A stretch of DNA of 64,000 nt, taken from positions 18,961 through 82,960 of the forward strand of contig JABSOM010000016.1 in assembly GCA_013215945.1 (NCBI GenBank), written 5' to 3'. Below, in pieces: positions 34,116 to 44,758 of the stretch. The notes below the pieces were generated by a model. It worked only from the letters and a program-made list of their open reading frames with translations. It was not told where the DNA came from and did not search any database. The stretch is from Campylobacteraceae bacterium. GTDB lineage: Bacteria > Campylobacterota > Campylobacteria > Campylobacterales > Arcobacteraceae. Every line of letters starts with the position of its first letter. Within the stretch, counting starts at the first letter, position 1. The translations under genes were made by a program, and so were the position numbers.

Positions 34116-35447
34116 TTAGATATTTATTACTATTGTTGTGTAAGGATTGTATAAAACATTTGCGCCAGATTGAATTTTTACGTTTCTTCTTTGGGTGTAA
34201 TCTACTTCATATCTTCCTTCATAATCTAGGGAAAACTTGGCACACAGTTGGGCTGCTTTTATAATTACTTCTTCGGGGATGGTTTTTTTGGTGTTTTGTA
34301 CAAAAACATGGGCGGAAGGTCTGTCTTTTAGGTGAAACCAAAAATCACTTGCTTTTGAGTTTTTGAGTAAATAAATATTTTCTCTCTCACTTGTACCCAA
34401 CATAATTTTAAAACCATTAAAAAAGAAAGCTTCATAAGGTTGTTCTTTTTTTGTTCTTTTTTGATTCTTTTCTTTTTTGGGCAATAAAAATTCACACTCA
34501 TCTATATTTTTTGCATTTTGAATATTAAGAATCATACGTTTAAAAAAAGAAAGTTTTTCTTCAATATTGTTTTTTTCTATGGAAATGCTTTGAGCTTTTC
34601 TTTTTGTTTTTTTTGCTAATTTAAACAATTTATTTCCGTATACACTTGGACTTGCTTCATTATTATCTAAATCAAGTGTTGTTAGCTCACCTTGCATGTT
34701 ATATACTTCTATACTTTTTGCATAAGGTTTAATCAAATGAAGGTTTGAGAAAATAAGATTCCCTTTTTCATACAAAGCCTTGGCTTTTTCTTCTAGAACT
34801 TCTTCTTTTTCAAGTGTATTTAGTAACTTTTGCATTTTATTGGCATTTTTATTAAGGCCAGAAAGTTTTACTTTTTTTAAATTGTTTAAATTAAGTTCTT
34901 CTTTTTTTGAGTACGTCTCGTATAAAAGTTCTTCTAAGTCTTTTATTTCTTCAATTTTAGGAATGTAAGATGCTTTTGGAACTTCTTCTAGTTTCTCCCC
35001 TACTTTTACAACACGAGAAGAAGAAAACTCATCAATATGCCTAAGCGCTTCTAAAATAATAAGATTTTCATCTGTTATTATAATATTCGTATGTTTTCCT
35101 GTAAACTCAAGTTGTAGCATTGTTTTTTCTTCTTTATATGAAGATTTTGAATCCACATAAAAACGAATGATTTTATCATCATTGTGTAAAGTGATATCTC
35201 TAATTTTAGCATTGTAAAAACGCTTTAACAGGATATTATCGAAGGGTGCATTAAAATCTTTTTTAGAGTAACGTTGTTCATTCTTTTTATATACTAAAGA
35301 ATTCCCTTTAGTTAAATCAAAAAAAATGTTATTTTGATTATTGAACTCAACTATAATTGTATTGTTTTCAATTCGTTTAATCACTTTAATAGCAGTACAC
35401 TTGTCTTTTAAATAAGTAACCAATTCTTTTAATATGTAATATTTCAT
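34116..35447 (-). CDS. NFACT/Rqc2-family protein (RqcH-like)
   Basis: 443 residues. The N-terminal NFACT domain (about 1-180) contains LEFTGKHTNIIITDENLIIL; a helical coiled-coil region follows (about 170-310); the C-terminal NFACT-R (DUF814) domain (about 330-440) contains GFKIMLGTSERENIYLLKNS, ASDFWFHLKDRPSAHVFV and IIKAAQLCAKFS. RqcH in bacteria binds obstructed 50S subunits and adds C-terminal Ala tails to stalled peptides. It is shorter than the Bacillus protein (about 570), as in other Campylobacterota. The 3' end is duplicated nearby as a pseudogene. Confidence 0.85.
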   Translation of the reverse strand: MKYYILKELVTYLKDKCTAIKVIKRIENNTIIVEFNNQNNIFFDLTKGNSLVYKKNEQRYSKKDFNAPFDNILLKRFYNAKIRDITLHNDDKIIRFYVDSKSSYKEEKTMLQLEFTGKHTNIIITDENLIILEALRHIDEFSSSRVVKVGEKLEEVPKASYIPKIEEIKDLEELLYETYSKKEELNLNNLKKVKLSGLNKNANKMQKLLNTLEKEEVLEEKAKALYEKGNLIFSNLHLIKPYAKSIEVYNMQGELTTLDLDNNEASPSVYGNKLFKLAKKTKRKAQSISIEKNNIEEKLSFFKRMILNIQNAKNIDECEFLLPKKEKNQKRTKKEQPYEAFFFNGFKIMLGTSERENIYLLKNSKASDFWFHLKDRPSAHVFVQNTKKTIPEEVIIKAAQLCAKFSLDYEGRYEVDYTQRRNVKIQSGANVLYNPYTTIVINI

Positions 35448-35481
35448 TTTTATTCTTTATGTATTTGTATGTTTATATGTT

Positions 35482-35997
35482 TTAATGTCGAAAGGACATT
35501 TGTTCTAGTTGTAGTATTACTTTTTCTGCTGCTTCTAACATGTTTATATTTAAAGCTTTAAATTTTTCATCTTCTATATTTACTAATAATTTATCGTATA
35601 TTATAGAATAAGGATAAATAATAAAGTACATATACTCTTTTGACCTGGATTCATGATTCAATTCTTTGAACCACATAGCTAAAAGTGAGAAATAAAACAT
35701 AGAAGGATTAAATTCTTTTTCTTTTTCCAAAACTTTACTTACTTCTTTATTGATTAGATTATAAGCAGCTAAAACAGCCTTAATTCTAAAGTTTTTTGCA
35801 TTTTTTAAATAATAATCATTGGGGTAAGTCATATACTCCATCTGCACAAGCATTTCACTTGAAGTTTTACTCATATAAGTAAGAATATCATCGTTTACCT
35901 CAAAGGTATTTTGTCTTTCATTAATATAATGACGTATTAAATCTTTACAAAACAATAATAAAGCTTCTGTTTTTATTTTTGATAGGTTTAAAATCAT
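35482..35997 (-). CDS. Hypothetical protein
   Basis: 171 residues, probably all alpha-helical and cytoplasmic, with no signal or membrane helix. I do not recognise a domain. It starts with MILNLSKIKTEALLLFCKDL and ends EKVILQLEQMSFRH. It lies 34 bases upstream of the RqcH-like gene on the same strand and may share its transcript. Divergent from thrS. Confidence 0.65.
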   Translation of the reverse strand: MILNLSKIKTEALLLFCKDLIRHYINERQNTFEVNDDILTYMSKTSSEMLVQMEYMTYPNDYYLKNAKNFRIKAVLAAYNLINKEVSKVLEKEKEFNPSMFYFSLLAMWFKELNHESRSKEYMYFIIYPYSIIYDKLLVNIEDEKFKALNINMLEAAEKVILQLEQMSFRH

Positions 35998-36117
35998 TTA
36001 TGATTTTAGCATTTTTTACTTTATGTGCTATAAATTCAAGAATTATAATTCACTTAATAATACTTTTAAGTCCAATTAAGATAACATATACAGATTTTAT
36101 TATAAAAAAGGAAATGA

Positions 36118-37926
36118 TTGGAACCCATAGGTATTTTAAGCGAAGGTCAAATATATGATCTTCAAACTGCAGAAGCTTTAAACATCACAGGAGAGGAAGT
36201 AAGAGCTGACAACTCACCTGAATCACTCGAAATTCTTAGACACTCCTGTGCTCACTTAATGGCACAAGCGATAAAAGAGTTATACAAAGATGCTAAATTC
36301 TTTGTTGGTCCTGTAATTAAAGAAGGATTCTATTACGATTTTAAAGTTGAATCTAAAATTACAGATGATGATTTAATTAAAATTGAAAAGAAAATGAAAG
36401 AACTTGCAAATGCAAGACTTCCTATTACACGTTCAGAGATTTCAAGAGATACGTTTTTTGAAAAATTTGCTAACGATGAATTAAAACTAGAAGTAATCAA
36501 AAGAATTACAGACGATACATTGACTATGTATACCCAAGGTGATTTTGAAGACCTTTGCCGTGGACCACATTTACCCAATACAAGAATGATTCGAACCTTC
36601 AAACTAATAAGAGTAGCTGGTGCTTATCTTGGTGGTGATGAAAAAAACGAAATGATTACACGAATTTATGGAATTGCTTTTTTTGATAAAAAACAAATGC
36701 ATGATTATGTAAGAATGTTAGAAGAAGCAAAAAAACGTGACCATAGAAAACTAGGTACAGAATTAGAATTATTCGCTTTCAATGATGAAATAGGTGCTGG
36801 TTTGCCTTTATGGTTACCAAATGGTGCAAGACTACGTTCTAAATTAGAGCATATTTTGTATACTGCCCACAGAGTAAGAGGGTATCAACCCGTACGTGGA
36901 CCTGAAATCTTAAAATCTGATATGTGGAAAACATCTGGTCACTATGAGAATTATAAAGAAAATATGTATTTTACAACCATAGATGATCAAGAATATGGTT
37001 TAAAACCTATGAACTGTGTAGGTCATATACAAATATTCAAAAATAAATTGGTTTCTTACAAAGATTTACCAATGAAATATTTTGAATACGGAGTAGTTCA
37101 CAGACATGAAATGTCTGGATCTATGCATGGATTATTTAGAGTAAGAGAATTTGCTCAAGATGATGCACATATTTTTTGTATGGAAAATCAAATTAAAGAT
37201 GTTATCATTGAAGTGTTAGAATTTGTTGATGCTTTAATGAAGATGTTTGATTTTAAATATTCAATTGAAGTTTCAACAAGACCCGAAAAAGCAATTGGGA
37301 GTGATGAATTCTGGGAGAAAACAACTGCTGGAATTATTGATGCACTTACTGAAAACAATATTGAATATGGTATTGATGAAGGTGGAGGAGCATTTTATGG
37401 TCCTAAAATTGATATTAAAATCACTGATGCTATTGGACGACAATGGCAGTGTGGTACGGTTCAAGTTGATATGAACTTACCTGAGAGATTTAATGCACAA
37501 TTTATTAATGCAGAAGGTGAAAAAGAACAGCCAGTAATGATTCACAGAGCCATTTTAGGTTCTTTTGAACGATTTATTGGGATTTTAACTGAGCATTGTG
37601 CGGGAGAATTTCCTTTTCCTATTGCACCAACGCAAGTTATTTTTATCCCAATCGCGGAACCTCATGTAGAGTATGCGAAAGAGTTAAATAAAGAACTGGT
37701 TTACAATGACATTGATGGCGAAATTTATTCTATGAACGAAAGTTTGAATAAGCGCGTTAGAATGGCAGAGAAAAGAAAAGTACCAATGATAGTTGTTCTT
37801 GGAGATGAAGAAGTTACTAATAAAACAATAGCTTTAAGAAACAGAAGAACCAGAGAACAATCAAACATGACTAGAGATGAATTTATGTCTTTAGTAAAAG
37901 AATTAAAAAACGGGAGTAGAATTTGA
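36118..37926 (+). CDS. thrS: Threonyl-tRNA synthetase
   Basis: 602-residue class II synthetase that charges tRNA-Thr. The TGS domain of the E. coli enzyme is missing and the protein starts close to the editing domain ([19 protein letters not shown]), as in Campylobacter. Catalytic-core motifs are [48 protein letters not shown] and the C-terminal anticodon-binding domain. Translation must begin at TTG 36118, because the codon before it is TGA; AAGGA lies 5 bases upstream. First gene of thrS-infC-rpmI-rplT; it overlaps infC by 4 bases. Confidence 0.97.
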   Translation: MEPIGILSEGQIYDLQTAEALNITGEEVRADNSPESLEILRHSCAHLMAQAIKELYKDAKFFVGPVIKEGFYYDFKVESKITDDDLIKIEKKMKELANARLPITRSEISRDTFFEKFANDELKLEVIKRITDDTLTMYTQGDFEDLCRGPHLPNTRMIRTFKLIRVAGAYLGGDEKNEMITRIYGIAFFDKKQMHDYVRMLEEAKKRDHRKLGTELELFAFNDEIGAGLPLWLPNGARLRSKLEHILYTAHRVRGYQPVRGPEILKSDMWKTSGHYENYKENMYFTTIDDQEYGLKPMNCVGHIQIFKNKLVSYKDLPMKYFEYGVVHRHEMSGSMHGLFRVREFAQDDAHIFCMENQIKDVIIEVLEFVDALMKMFDFKYSIEVSTRPEKAIGSDEFWEKTTAGIIDALTENNIEYGIDEGGGAFYGPKIDIKITDAIGRQWQCGTVQVDMNLPERFNAQFINAEGEKEQPVMIHRAILGSFERFIGILTEHCAGEFPFPIAPTQVIFIPIAEPHVEYAKELNKELVYNDIDGEIYSMNESLNKRVRMAEKRKVPMIVVLGDEEVTNKTIALRNRRTREQSNMTRDEFMSLVKELKNGSRI

Positions 37927-38462
37927 GTAGAGGTAAAAAAAACGACGCAATAATGAATGAGGACATCAGAGCTGTAGAAGTAAGATGTACAAGTGATAAT
38001 GGTGAAAATTATGGAATTATTCCAACAAGAGAAGCATTAAACATTGCTGATGAACAAGGTTTAGACCTAGTATTAATTGCGCCAGATGGTAAACCACCAG
38101 TTGCAAAAATCATGGATTACGGTAAATTTAAATACCAACAAGAAAAAAGAAAAAAAGAAGCAAGAAAAAACCAAAAAGTGATCGTAGTAAAAGAGATTAA
38201 ACTTTCTGTTAAAATTGCTGACAATGATATTTCTTATAAAGTTAAACATGCACGTGAATTCTTAGAAGCTGGACATCATGTTAAGTTTAGAGTATTTTTA
38301 AAAGGTAGAGAAATGGCTCATCCACAAGCGGGTGTTGATGTTCTTAAAAGAGTATGGCCAATGGTAGAAGATTTAGCTACTATGGATAAAATGCCAAGAT
38401 TAGAAGGTAGATATGTAAATATGCTTACTCTTCCTAAAAAAGACGAAAATACTAAAAACTAG
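37923..38462 (+). CDS. infC: Translation initiation factor IF-3
   Basis: 179 residues. N-domain (about 15-80: [20 protein letters not shown]) and C-domain (about 90-175: [32 protein letters not shown]) joined by a basic linker. IF-3 prevents premature 50S joining and checks the start codon. The start is a rare TTG overlapping the end of thrS by 4 bases. In E. coli infC has an AUU start used for autoregulation, so the non-AUG start here fits the same logic. A stem-loop follows the stop. Confidence 0.97.
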   Translation: MSRGKKNDAIMNEDIRAVEVRCTSDNGENYGIIPTREALNIADEQGLDLVLIAPDGKPPVAKIMDYGKFKYQQEKRKKEARKNQKVIVVKEIKLSVKIADNDISYKVKHAREFLEAGHHVKFRVFLKGREMAHPQAGVDVLKRVWPMVEDLATMDKMPRLEGRYVNMLTLPKKDENTKN

Positions 38463-38484
38463 TTTTACTCTTCTTACTACTTCA

Positions 38485-38519
38485 TTTTATTAAACAGGGT
38501 TTGCCTCTGTTTGATAAAA
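38485..38519 (+). promoter_or_regulatory. Hairpin between infC and rpmI
   Basis: Arms TTTTATTAAACAG and CTGTTTGATAAAA pair over 13 bases with one G-U, extended by GG/CC with a bulged T. No T-run follows, so it may be a processing or attenuation site rather than a plain terminator. A TACAAT at 38564-38569 may be a promoter for rpmI. Confidence 0.5.
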
Positions 38520-38624
38520 ATTAACAAATATTCTTTATTTAACCTTTCTTTAAATTAAATTTAAGTACAATGACAAACTTTTTCTAAATATATGGAAAAT
38601 GCAAATTTAAATAAGGAAGCTAAA

Positions 38625-38822
38625 ATGCCAAAGATGAAATCTAATAGTGGCGCTTTAAAAAGATTTAAAGTAAAGAAAAATGGTTCTATTAAAAGAGGAT
38701 CTGCTTTTAGATCACACATTTTAACTAAAATGTCACAAAAAACTAAGAGAAATCTTAGAGGTTCAAAATTGATTCACAAAAGAGATACATTATCAGTTAA
38801 AAGAATGCTTTGTTTAGCATAA
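38625..38822 (+). CDS. rpmI: Ribosomal protein bL35
   Basis: 65 residues, normal for bL35, a basic protein of the large subunit ([20 protein letters not shown] start). The open frame extends upstream to 38592, but the ATG at 38625 is preferred: it follows AAGGAAG by 5-6 bases and gives the canonical N-terminus MPKMK. Confidence 0.97.
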   Translation: MPKMKSNSGALKRFKVKKNGSIKRGSAFRSHILTKMSQKTKRNLRGSKLIHKRDTLSVKRMLCLA

Positions 38823-38882
38823 TTAGTATTTACTAATTATTTAGTCCCTCCACATACGTGGACAAGTTCGATTTATAATCGA
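38821..38882 (+). promoter_or_regulatory. Three hairpins between rpmI and rplT
   Basis: The 97-base spacer holds three small inverted repeats: 38821-38838 (AATTAGTA/TACTAATT, perfect), 38849-38862 (TCCAC/GTGGA) and 38868-38882 (TCGAT/ATCGA). This is a long spacer for this operon. The structures could be an autoregulatory target of L20, which controls rpmI-rplT in other bacteria, but no match to the known L20-binding structure was established. Confidence 0.4.
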
Positions 38883-38919
38883 CACCTATTATTTACATAA
38901 TATATGGTAAAGGAAAGAT

Positions 38920-39279
38920 ATGCCTAGAGTTAAAACTGGTACAATTAGAAGAAAAAGACATAAAAAAGTATTAAAAGCTGCAAGAGGTTTTTTTCAAGGT
39001 AGAAGAAAACACTTCAGAAAAGCGAAAGAACAATTAGAAAGATCTATGGTTTACGCTTACCGAGATAGAAGACAAAAGAAAAGAGATATTAGAAAGCTTT
39101 GGATCGTTAGAATCAATGCTGCTTGTAGATTAAATGACATCTCATATTCAAGATTCATAAATGGATTACACCTTTCTGGAATTGAATTAGATAGAAAAAT
39201 CTTAGCAGATATGGCTATGAACGATGCGGCTGCATTTACAACAGTTGCGACTGCTGCAAAAGCTGCTTTAACTAAATAA
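38920..39279 (+). CDS. rplT: Ribosomal protein bL20
   Basis: 119 residues, the usual length. Basic N-terminal extension ([20 protein letters not shown]) and globular C-terminal domain ([19 protein letters not shown]). Essential for 50S assembly and a translational regulator of its own operon in several bacteria. AAAGGAAA precedes the ATG. Last gene of the operon. Confidence 0.98.
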   Translation: MPRVKTGTIRRKRHKKVLKAARGFFQGRRKHFRKAKEQLERSMVYAYRDRRQKKRDIRKLWIVRINAACRLNDISYSRFINGLHLSGIELDRKILADMAMNDAAAFTTVATAAKAALTK

Positions 39280-39294
39280 TTTAAATTTGCAAAT

Positions 39295-39330
39295 AAAAAA
39301 AGCTTGAACCTAGGTTCAAGCTTTTTTTTT
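39295..39330 (+). terminator. Rho-independent terminator of thrS-infC-rpmI-rplT
   Basis: Perfect inverted repeat centred on CCTAGG: AAAAAAAGCTTGAACC followed by its complement and nine T. Because A and T runs flank both sides it may also end the convergent mobA transcript. Confidence 0.9.
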
Positions 39331-39340
39331 GTCTTAAAAA

Positions 39341-39946
39341 CTAAGAAAAACTCTTAATTAATTCTTTTGCTCTCGCATAATCTTCTTGATGATTTAAGTT
39401 AATAAACTCATCATCATTTTTAAAATCAACAATTTTAGTATTCACACTTTTTAATAAATATCCTATTTTATGCATATCATCATCAAGCATTTTATTAATT
39501 ACAGGAAGTATACTTTTAGAAAAAACTCCTGTTAAAGAATGTAAGCGTTGTGTTTGCGCAACACAAATATCAAAAAGTTTTGATTCTTCTATAAGCTTGT
39601 TAATGCTTGAAATAGTAACTAAAGGAGTATCAACGCTAAGAATAAATACTTTGGGTGCTTCTAGCTGCTCTAAAACACTTTGAAGTGCAATCAAAGGTGA
39701 ATATATATCACTCTTTTCTAATAAAAGCTCACAATCGAAATCAAATTTATTTGTTTTTGAAGAAAGACAGATATTTTGAAAATAAGGAAACAATCTTTTG
39801 TATTGGTATTTTGCTAAAGAAGAAGCGTTTGAAAAAGGAAGAAGTGCTTTGTCTTCTTTCATTCTGCTACTTTTTCCTCCACATAAAATAACCAAAGGCA
39901 TTTCATGTAGTGAGCCTTGAATGAAAAAAGAGTTTTTTTCATTCAT
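39341..39946 (-). CDS. mobA: Molybdenum cofactor guanylyltransferase
   Basis: 201 residues. The nucleotidyltransferase signature LVILCGGKSSRMKEDKALLP is at residues 18-37, with SVDTPLV as the metal-binding Asp segment. It attaches GMP to molybdopterin to form the bis-MGD cofactor of molybdoenzymes. The first 15 residues precede the usual start of the family, so the ATG at 39901 is a possible true start; neither has a strong ribosome site. It lies 6 bases after leuC. Confidence 0.9.
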   Translation of the reverse strand: MNEKNSFFIQGSLHEMPLVILCGGKSSRMKEDKALLPFSNASSLAKYQYKRLFPYFQNICLSSKTNKFDFDCELLLEKSDIYSPLIALQSVLEQLEAPKVFILSVDTPLVTISSINKLIEESKLFDICVAQTQRLHSLTGVFSKSILPVINKMLDDDMHKIGYLLKSVNTKIVDFKNDDEFINLNHQEDYARAKELIKSFS

Positions 39947-39952
39947 AAAGTT

Positions 39953-41245
39953 TTATACCGTTTTTATTTCTAAATCAATTATACTTGCTGGATCTGTAAT
40001 ATAACCAGAAATAGCAGAAGCCGCAGCAACTGCTGTGTTAGATAAATAAATCTTTGAAGAACGTGAGCCCATTCTACCTACAAAGTTTCTATTAGTTGTA
40101 GAGATACACACTTCATTATCTCCTAAGATTCCCATATAACCACCTAAACAAGCCCCACAAGTAGGATTTGAAACAACAGCTCCTGCATCAATTAAAATAT
40201 CAACATAACCTGCTTTTGTTGCATCTCTTAAAATCTTTTGAGTTCCAGGCGTTACAATTAATCTAACATGTCTTGCCACTCTTTTATTTTTTAATAATTG
40301 TGCAGCTGCTTTAAAATCACTTAATCTTCCGTTTGTACAAGAACCTATAAATACTTGATCTACTCTAATTTGATCACTTACCGCTTGAGATAAAGGGTGA
40401 CCATTTGATGGTAAAAATGGGTAAGCAATAACAGGCTCTAAATTTGAAACATCAATTTCAATGACTCTAACATAACTTGCATCATCATCTGAATAATGAA
40501 TCTTAGGTTCATCTCTTAATGAGTCTCGTGAGTCTAAAAACTCTTTTGTAATATCATCATAAGCTACAATACCACTTTTAGCACCCGCTTCAATAGACAT
40601 ATTACATAAAGCAAATCTATCATCCATAGAAAGTTGAGATATGGTATCGCCTGTAAATTCAAGTGCTTTATATAAAGCACCATCAACACCTAAAATTCTA
40701 ATAATTTCTAAAATTAAATCTTTCCCAGTTACATATTTTCTTAATTTTCCAGAAAATATTACTTTGATTGATTCTGGAACTTTAAACCAATTTCCACCAG
40801 TAATCATAGCAAACGAAATGTCTGTACTTCCCATACCGGTTGAAAATGCGCCTAAGGCTCCATGTGTACAGGTATGTGAATCTGCACCAATAATAACATC
40901 TCCTGGAAGAACCAAACCTTTTTCAGGAAGTAATGCATGTTCAATTCCCATGTCTTTTTCATCAAAGAAATACTTTAAATCGTGTTTATATGCGAAATCT
41001 CGTGATATTTTTGCTTGATTTGCAGATGCTATATCTTTTGCTGGAATAAAGTGATCAAGTACTATTGCAAAACCTTCTGGATTGGCTAAGGTTTCTTTTC
41101 CACTTTCTTCAAAAGCTCTAATTGAAATAGGTGTTGTAATATCATTCCCAATAACCATATCAATGTTGCATCTGATTATTTCTCCTGCATATACTTTTTT
41201 ACCTATATGTTCACTAAATATTTTTTCTGTAATTGTTTGACTCAT
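39953..41245 (-). CDS. leuC: 3-isopropylmalate dehydratase large subunit
   Basis: 430 residues, aconitase superfamily. Cluster-binding cysteines are Cys303 in GSCTNGR and Cys363/Cys366 in PTCGACLGG; substrate motifs are GADSHTCTHGALGAF and GMGSTDI. It isomerises 2- and 3-isopropylmalate in leucine synthesis together with LeuD, which is not in the window. Related homoaconitase-type enzymes of the same length cannot be excluded by sequence alone. Followed 6 bases later by mobA. Confidence 0.92.
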   Translation of the reverse strand: MSQTITEKIFSEHIGKKVYAGEIIRCNIDMVIGNDITTPISIRAFEESGKETLANPEGFAIVLDHFIPAKDIASANQAKISRDFAYKHDLKYFFDEKDMGIEHALLPEKGLVLPGDVIIGADSHTCTHGALGAFSTGMGSTDISFAMITGGNWFKVPESIKVIFSGKLRKYVTGKDLILEIIRILGVDGALYKALEFTGDTISQLSMDDRFALCNMSIEAGAKSGIVAYDDITKEFLDSRDSLRDEPKIHYSDDDASYVRVIEIDVSNLEPVIAYPFLPSNGHPLSQAVSDQIRVDQVFIGSCTNGRLSDFKAAAQLLKNKRVARHVRLIVTPGTQKILRDATKAGYVDILIDAGAVVSNPTCGACLGGYMGILGDNEVCISTTNRNFVGRMGSRSSKIYLSNTAVAAASAISGYITDPASIIDLEIKTV

Positions 41246-41373
41246 AAACTTCCCTATACTTTTATAAATTGTAATATTATATCTAAAATTAAGTAAAGAG
41301 ATGTGAGATTATCTTTATGAAAAGAAATAGAAAAACTATTGCTTTCATAAAGTTAAGTATTTATAAATTTATT

Positions 41374-41835
41374 TTATTGTAATTTTTTCTCTTCTTTAGA
41401 GTATTTGTATTGTAAATATAGAATAATAACAATGGCTAAATCAATTAAAACATCCGACATATTAAAAATTGCAAAATCAAATTTATAATGCCAATACACA
41501 TAATCAACCACTGCTCCATAAGTAAATCTGTCTAAAATATTAGATAATCCACCTGCATATAAAAGCATAATTGCAGGAGCATATTTCCTAATAATGTCTT
41601 GGTTTAAATACAAATAAATAGAACCTGCTCCTAGAATAAGTAATTGAATGTATTTTAAATATTGGGCAAGGAATTCAAACATAGAAAATGCAACGCCATA
41701 ATTATATGCCAAAACAAGAGAAATAACAGGACCATCGTAACCCCAATTTAAATATACAAAAGCATATTTTATATACTGATCTATTATAAATAGAACTATA
41801 AAAACACTAAAATATTTAACTTTTAAATTATTCAT
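41374..41835 (-). CDS. lspA: Lipoprotein signal peptidase (signal peptidase II)
   Basis: 153 residues with four membrane helices. The two catalytic aspartates are Asp111 in GAVVDYV and Asp128 in FNMSDVLID; the family block NILDRFTYG is intact. It removes signal peptides from prolipoproteins such as the several encoded in this window. It overlaps glmM by 4 bases. Confidence 0.96.
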   Translation of the reverse strand: MNNLKVKYFSVFIVLFIIDQYIKYAFVYLNWGYDGPVISLVLAYNYGVAFSMFEFLAQYLKYIQLLILGAGSIYLYLNQDIIRKYAPAIMLLYAGGLSNILDRFTYGAVVDYVYWHYKFDFAIFNMSDVLIDLAIVIILYLQYKYSKEEKKLQ

Positions 41836-43166
41836 AGAGCTTTGTGGAAGAAAGTAAGAAATTTTTCCATCATATCATCAACATCTTTTTTATTTTTACC
41901 TTCTAATAAAACTCTTAGTTTATTTTCCGTTCCAGAATAACGAATTAAATGTCGCATTCCTTTTGTTTTGGCTTCGTTTAATAAAGGTTCTAGACCTTCA
42001 ATTTCATCTAAAGGTGGTTTTTTAGTAATATTAATATTTTTTAAAACTTGTGGATATAAGTCAAATGGATTTAATACTTCACTGGCTTTTTTACCTGATT
42101 TAATAATTAAAGCAAGTACTTGTAAAGCAGAAGCTAAACCATCCCCCGTTTTTGCAACATCCGTAAAAATAACGTGCCCGCTTTGTTCCCCACCAAAATT
42201 AATATTGTTCTTTTTCATATTGGCTAATACATGTTTATCCCCAACATCTGTTCTCTCTAAACGCAAGTCTGAAGCATTTAAATAATCTTCTAACGCTTGG
42301 TTGGACATAACAGTAGCTACACAAGCTTTTCCTTGAAGAAGATTTTGTGAATGTAAGTAAGTACACAAAGCACCTAACAGTTTATCGCCATCAATTACCT
42401 TACCTTTTTCATCAATAACAACTAATCTGTCAGCATCTCCATCTAAAGCAATACCAATATCAGCTCTTACTTTTGTAACAATTTTTCCCACGTTTTCTGG
42501 ATGAAGTGCTCCACAATTTTCATTAATATTAAAACCATCAGGCCTTGCATTTATAGTAAAGACCTCTGCCCCTAACTCTTCTAGAATAGTAGGACCTACT
42601 TTATAAGCAGCTCCATTTGCACAATCAAGTACTATTCGTAAACCCTGTAAAGATAATTCTTTTGGAAAAGAAGATTTTAAAGAAACAATATATCGGCCTA
42701 TTACATCATCAATTCTTTTAGATGATCCAATTTCTTTTCCTGTTTTTTGATTAGCAAGTCTGATTTCATCATTAAAAAATATCTTTTCAATCTCTTTTTC
42801 ACAAGTAATATTTAATTTGTCTCCATGATTATCAAAAAACTTAATTCCATTGTCATCATAAGGATTGTGAGAAGCAGAAATCATAATACCCCCATCACAA
42901 CGCATAGATTCTGTTAAATATGCAATAGCAGGTGTAGGCATTGGACCTATTTGTATTACATCATATCCCACAGCTGTTAATCCAGAAACAAGTGCATTTT
43001 CAATCATATAACCGCTTCTTCTCGTATCTTTTCCTACTAAAATCTTATTAGTTGTTGAATGTTTTCTAAAATATATTCCTGCTGCCATGGCTAATTTCAT
43101 AGTTGTCATTGCATCTAAAAAATCTCCCGCTTTTCCTCTTACCCCATCTGTACCAAATAATTTCAT
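41832..43166 (-). CDS. glmM: Phosphoglucosamine mutase
   Basis: 444 residues. The phosphoserine loop [12 protein letters not shown] gives Ser99 as the phosphorylated residue. The metal loop DGDADRL and sugar loop GGEQSGHVI are present, and [12 protein letters not shown] is the phosphate-binding loop. It converts glucosamine-6-phosphate to glucosamine-1-phosphate for peptidoglycan and lipopolysaccharide. First gene of glmM-lspA, divergent from rpsT. Confidence 0.97.
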   Translation of the reverse strand: MKLFGTDGVRGKAGDFLDAMTTMKLAMAAGIYFRKHSTTNKILVGKDTRRSGYMIENALVSGLTAVGYDVIQIGPMPTPAIAYLTESMRCDGGIMISASHNPYDDNGIKFFDNHGDKLNITCEKEIEKIFFNDEIRLANQKTGKEIGSSKRIDDVIGRYIVSLKSSFPKELSLQGLRIVLDCANGAAYKVGPTILEELGAEVFTINARPDGFNINENCGALHPENVGKIVTKVRADIGIALDGDADRLVVIDEKGKVIDGDKLLGALCTYLHSQNLLQGKACVATVMSNQALEDYLNASDLRLERTDVGDKHVLANMKKNNINFGGEQSGHVIFTDVAKTGDGLASALQVLALIIKSGKKASEVLNPFDLYPQVLKNINITKKPPLDEIEGLEPLLNEAKTKGMRHLIRYSGTENKLRVLLEGKNKKDVDDMMEKFLTFFHKAL

Positions 43167-43313
43167 AATATTTATCCTATATTTATTAACAATAGCTTCA
43201 CATAAAGGTACTTTTAAGAGTATTTTACGTTAGTACTAGCTTAATTTAAACTTACTTTAATGTTATTTAGCTAACATTCTACCCTTAAAAATTTTACAAA
43301 GAGGTTAAGAAAA

Positions 43314-43574
43314 ATGGCAAATCATAAATCTGCTGCTAAAAGAGCAAGACAAACAATCGTTAAGACTGAAAGAAATAGATTCTACAAAACAAGAATCAAA
43401 AATGTAGTAAAAGAAGTAGTATCTGCAATCGACTCTGCTGATAAAGAAACTGCATTAGTTGCAATGAAAAAAGCAAACAAGTATATTCACCATTGTGTAT
43501 CTAAGGGTATCCTTAAAAAAGCAACTGCTGGTAGAAAAGTATCTAGATTACAAGTTAAAGTGAATGCAATATAA
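43314..43574 (+). CDS. rpsT: Ribosomal protein bS20
   Basis: 86 residues, basic and helical, starting [14 protein letters not shown] and ending [12 protein letters not shown], as usual for the primary 16S-binding protein bS20. An AGAGG ribosome site is 11 bases upstream. It is followed 51 bases later by prfA. Confidence 0.98.
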   Translation: MANHKSAAKRARQTIVKTERNRFYKTRIKNVVKEVVSAIDSADKETALVAMKKANKYIHHCVSKGILKKATAGRKVSRLQVKVNAI

Positions 43575-43624
43575 TTATTTCACTTTTTAGTGTTCTATAA
43601 TATAAATTCAAAATAAAGAGAATT

Positions 43625-44692
43625 ATGCTTCAAAATAAACTACAAACTTTTATTGACAGAAACGAAGAGATTAATGTAAGGTTAATCTCAGAAGAAGTGA
43701 TTTCTGATATAAAATTAATGACAAAACTTTCTAAAGAGCAAGCTAGTATTGCTCCTGTTGTTAACAAAGCAAAAGAATATATTCAGTTACTTGAAGATAT
43801 TGCTGATAATAAACTTTTATTAGAAGATTCAGAATTAGGTGAACTTGCAAAAGAAGAACTTAAAGAATTAGAACCACAAAAACCCCTTATTGAAGAAGAA
43901 ATAAAACTTTTATTACTTCCAACAGATCCAAATGATGAAAAAAATATTTATTTGGAACTACGAGCGGGTGCTGGTGGAGATGAAGCTGCAATTTTCGTAG
44001 GGGATTTATTTAAGACGTATTTAAAATATGCTGAGAATAATGGCTGGAAAGTTGAAATCATGAGTCAAAATAACAGTGAATCTGGTGGTTTTAAAGAAAT
44101 AGTTGCACTATTTAAAGGCAACCATGTTTACTCTAAATTGAAGTTTGAAGGTGGAACTCATAGAGTTCAGCGAGTTCCAGATACAGAATCACAAGGAAGA
44201 GTTCATACCTCTGCTATAACAGTTGCTGTTATGCCAGAAGTTGATGACGTAGAAATTAACATCAGTGCGACTGATTTAAAAATCGATGTAATGAGATCAT
44301 CAGGATGTGGTGGTCAATCTGTTAATACTACGGATTCAGCGGTACGAATTACTCACTTGCCAACAGGAATAGTAGTAACCAACCAAGACCAAAAATCTCA
44401 ACATAAAAACAGAGAAAAAGCCATGAAAGTTTTAAAAGCAAGGTTATATGATCTGGAAAATAAAGAGAGAATGGAAAAAGAAGGTGCTGATAGAAAAGAA
44501 CAAGTTGGTACTGGTGATAGAAGTGGAAGAATTAGAACGTATAATTATCCGCAGAACAGAGTAAGTGACCATAGAATTAACCTCACACTTTATAGATTAG
44601 ATTATATAATGAATGACGGTTTATTAAATGAGATTATTGATCCATTAATGGCCGATCATCAAGCACGACTAATTGAAGCAAACGGTTTATAA
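43625..44692 (+). CDS. prfA: Peptide chain release factor 1
   Basis: 355 residues. The stop-codon-reading tripeptide PxT is Pro185-Asp186-Thr187 in RVPDTESQG, and the catalytic GGQ is at 229-231 in [14 protein letters not shown]. Release factor 1 ends translation at UAA and UAG. The middle residue of PxT is Asp here, where many RF1 proteins have Ala or Val. AGAG precedes the ATG. Neighbours rpsT and prfA are commonly adjacent in this phylum. Confidence 0.97.
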   Translation: MLQNKLQTFIDRNEEINVRLISEEVISDIKLMTKLSKEQASIAPVVNKAKEYIQLLEDIADNKLLLEDSELGELAKEELKELEPQKPLIEEEIKLLLLPTDPNDEKNIYLELRAGAGGDEAAIFVGDLFKTYLKYAENNGWKVEIMSQNNSESGGFKEIVALFKGNHVYSKLKFEGGTHRVQRVPDTESQGRVHTSAITVAVMPEVDDVEINISATDLKIDVMRSSGCGGQSVNTTDSAVRITHLPTGIVVTNQDQKSQHKNREKAMKVLKARLYDLENKERMEKEGADRKEQVGTGDRSGRIRTYNYPQNRVSDHRINLTLYRLDYIMNDGLLNEIIDPLMADHQARLIEANGL

Positions 44693-44758
44693 CCCTAGCT
44701 TCAATCTCTATAATATACTCCTACAATTAATACATTTTATTCCATATAAAGGACCAAA

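Noticed and set aside
36114..36120. ATG just upstream of thrS as its start
   Set aside because: It is out of frame with thrS; the in-frame codon before TTG 36118 is a stop.
38592..38624. Extended N-terminus of bL35
   Set aside because: The canonical MPKMK start with AAGGA site lies at 38625; the 11 extra codons are not part of the family.
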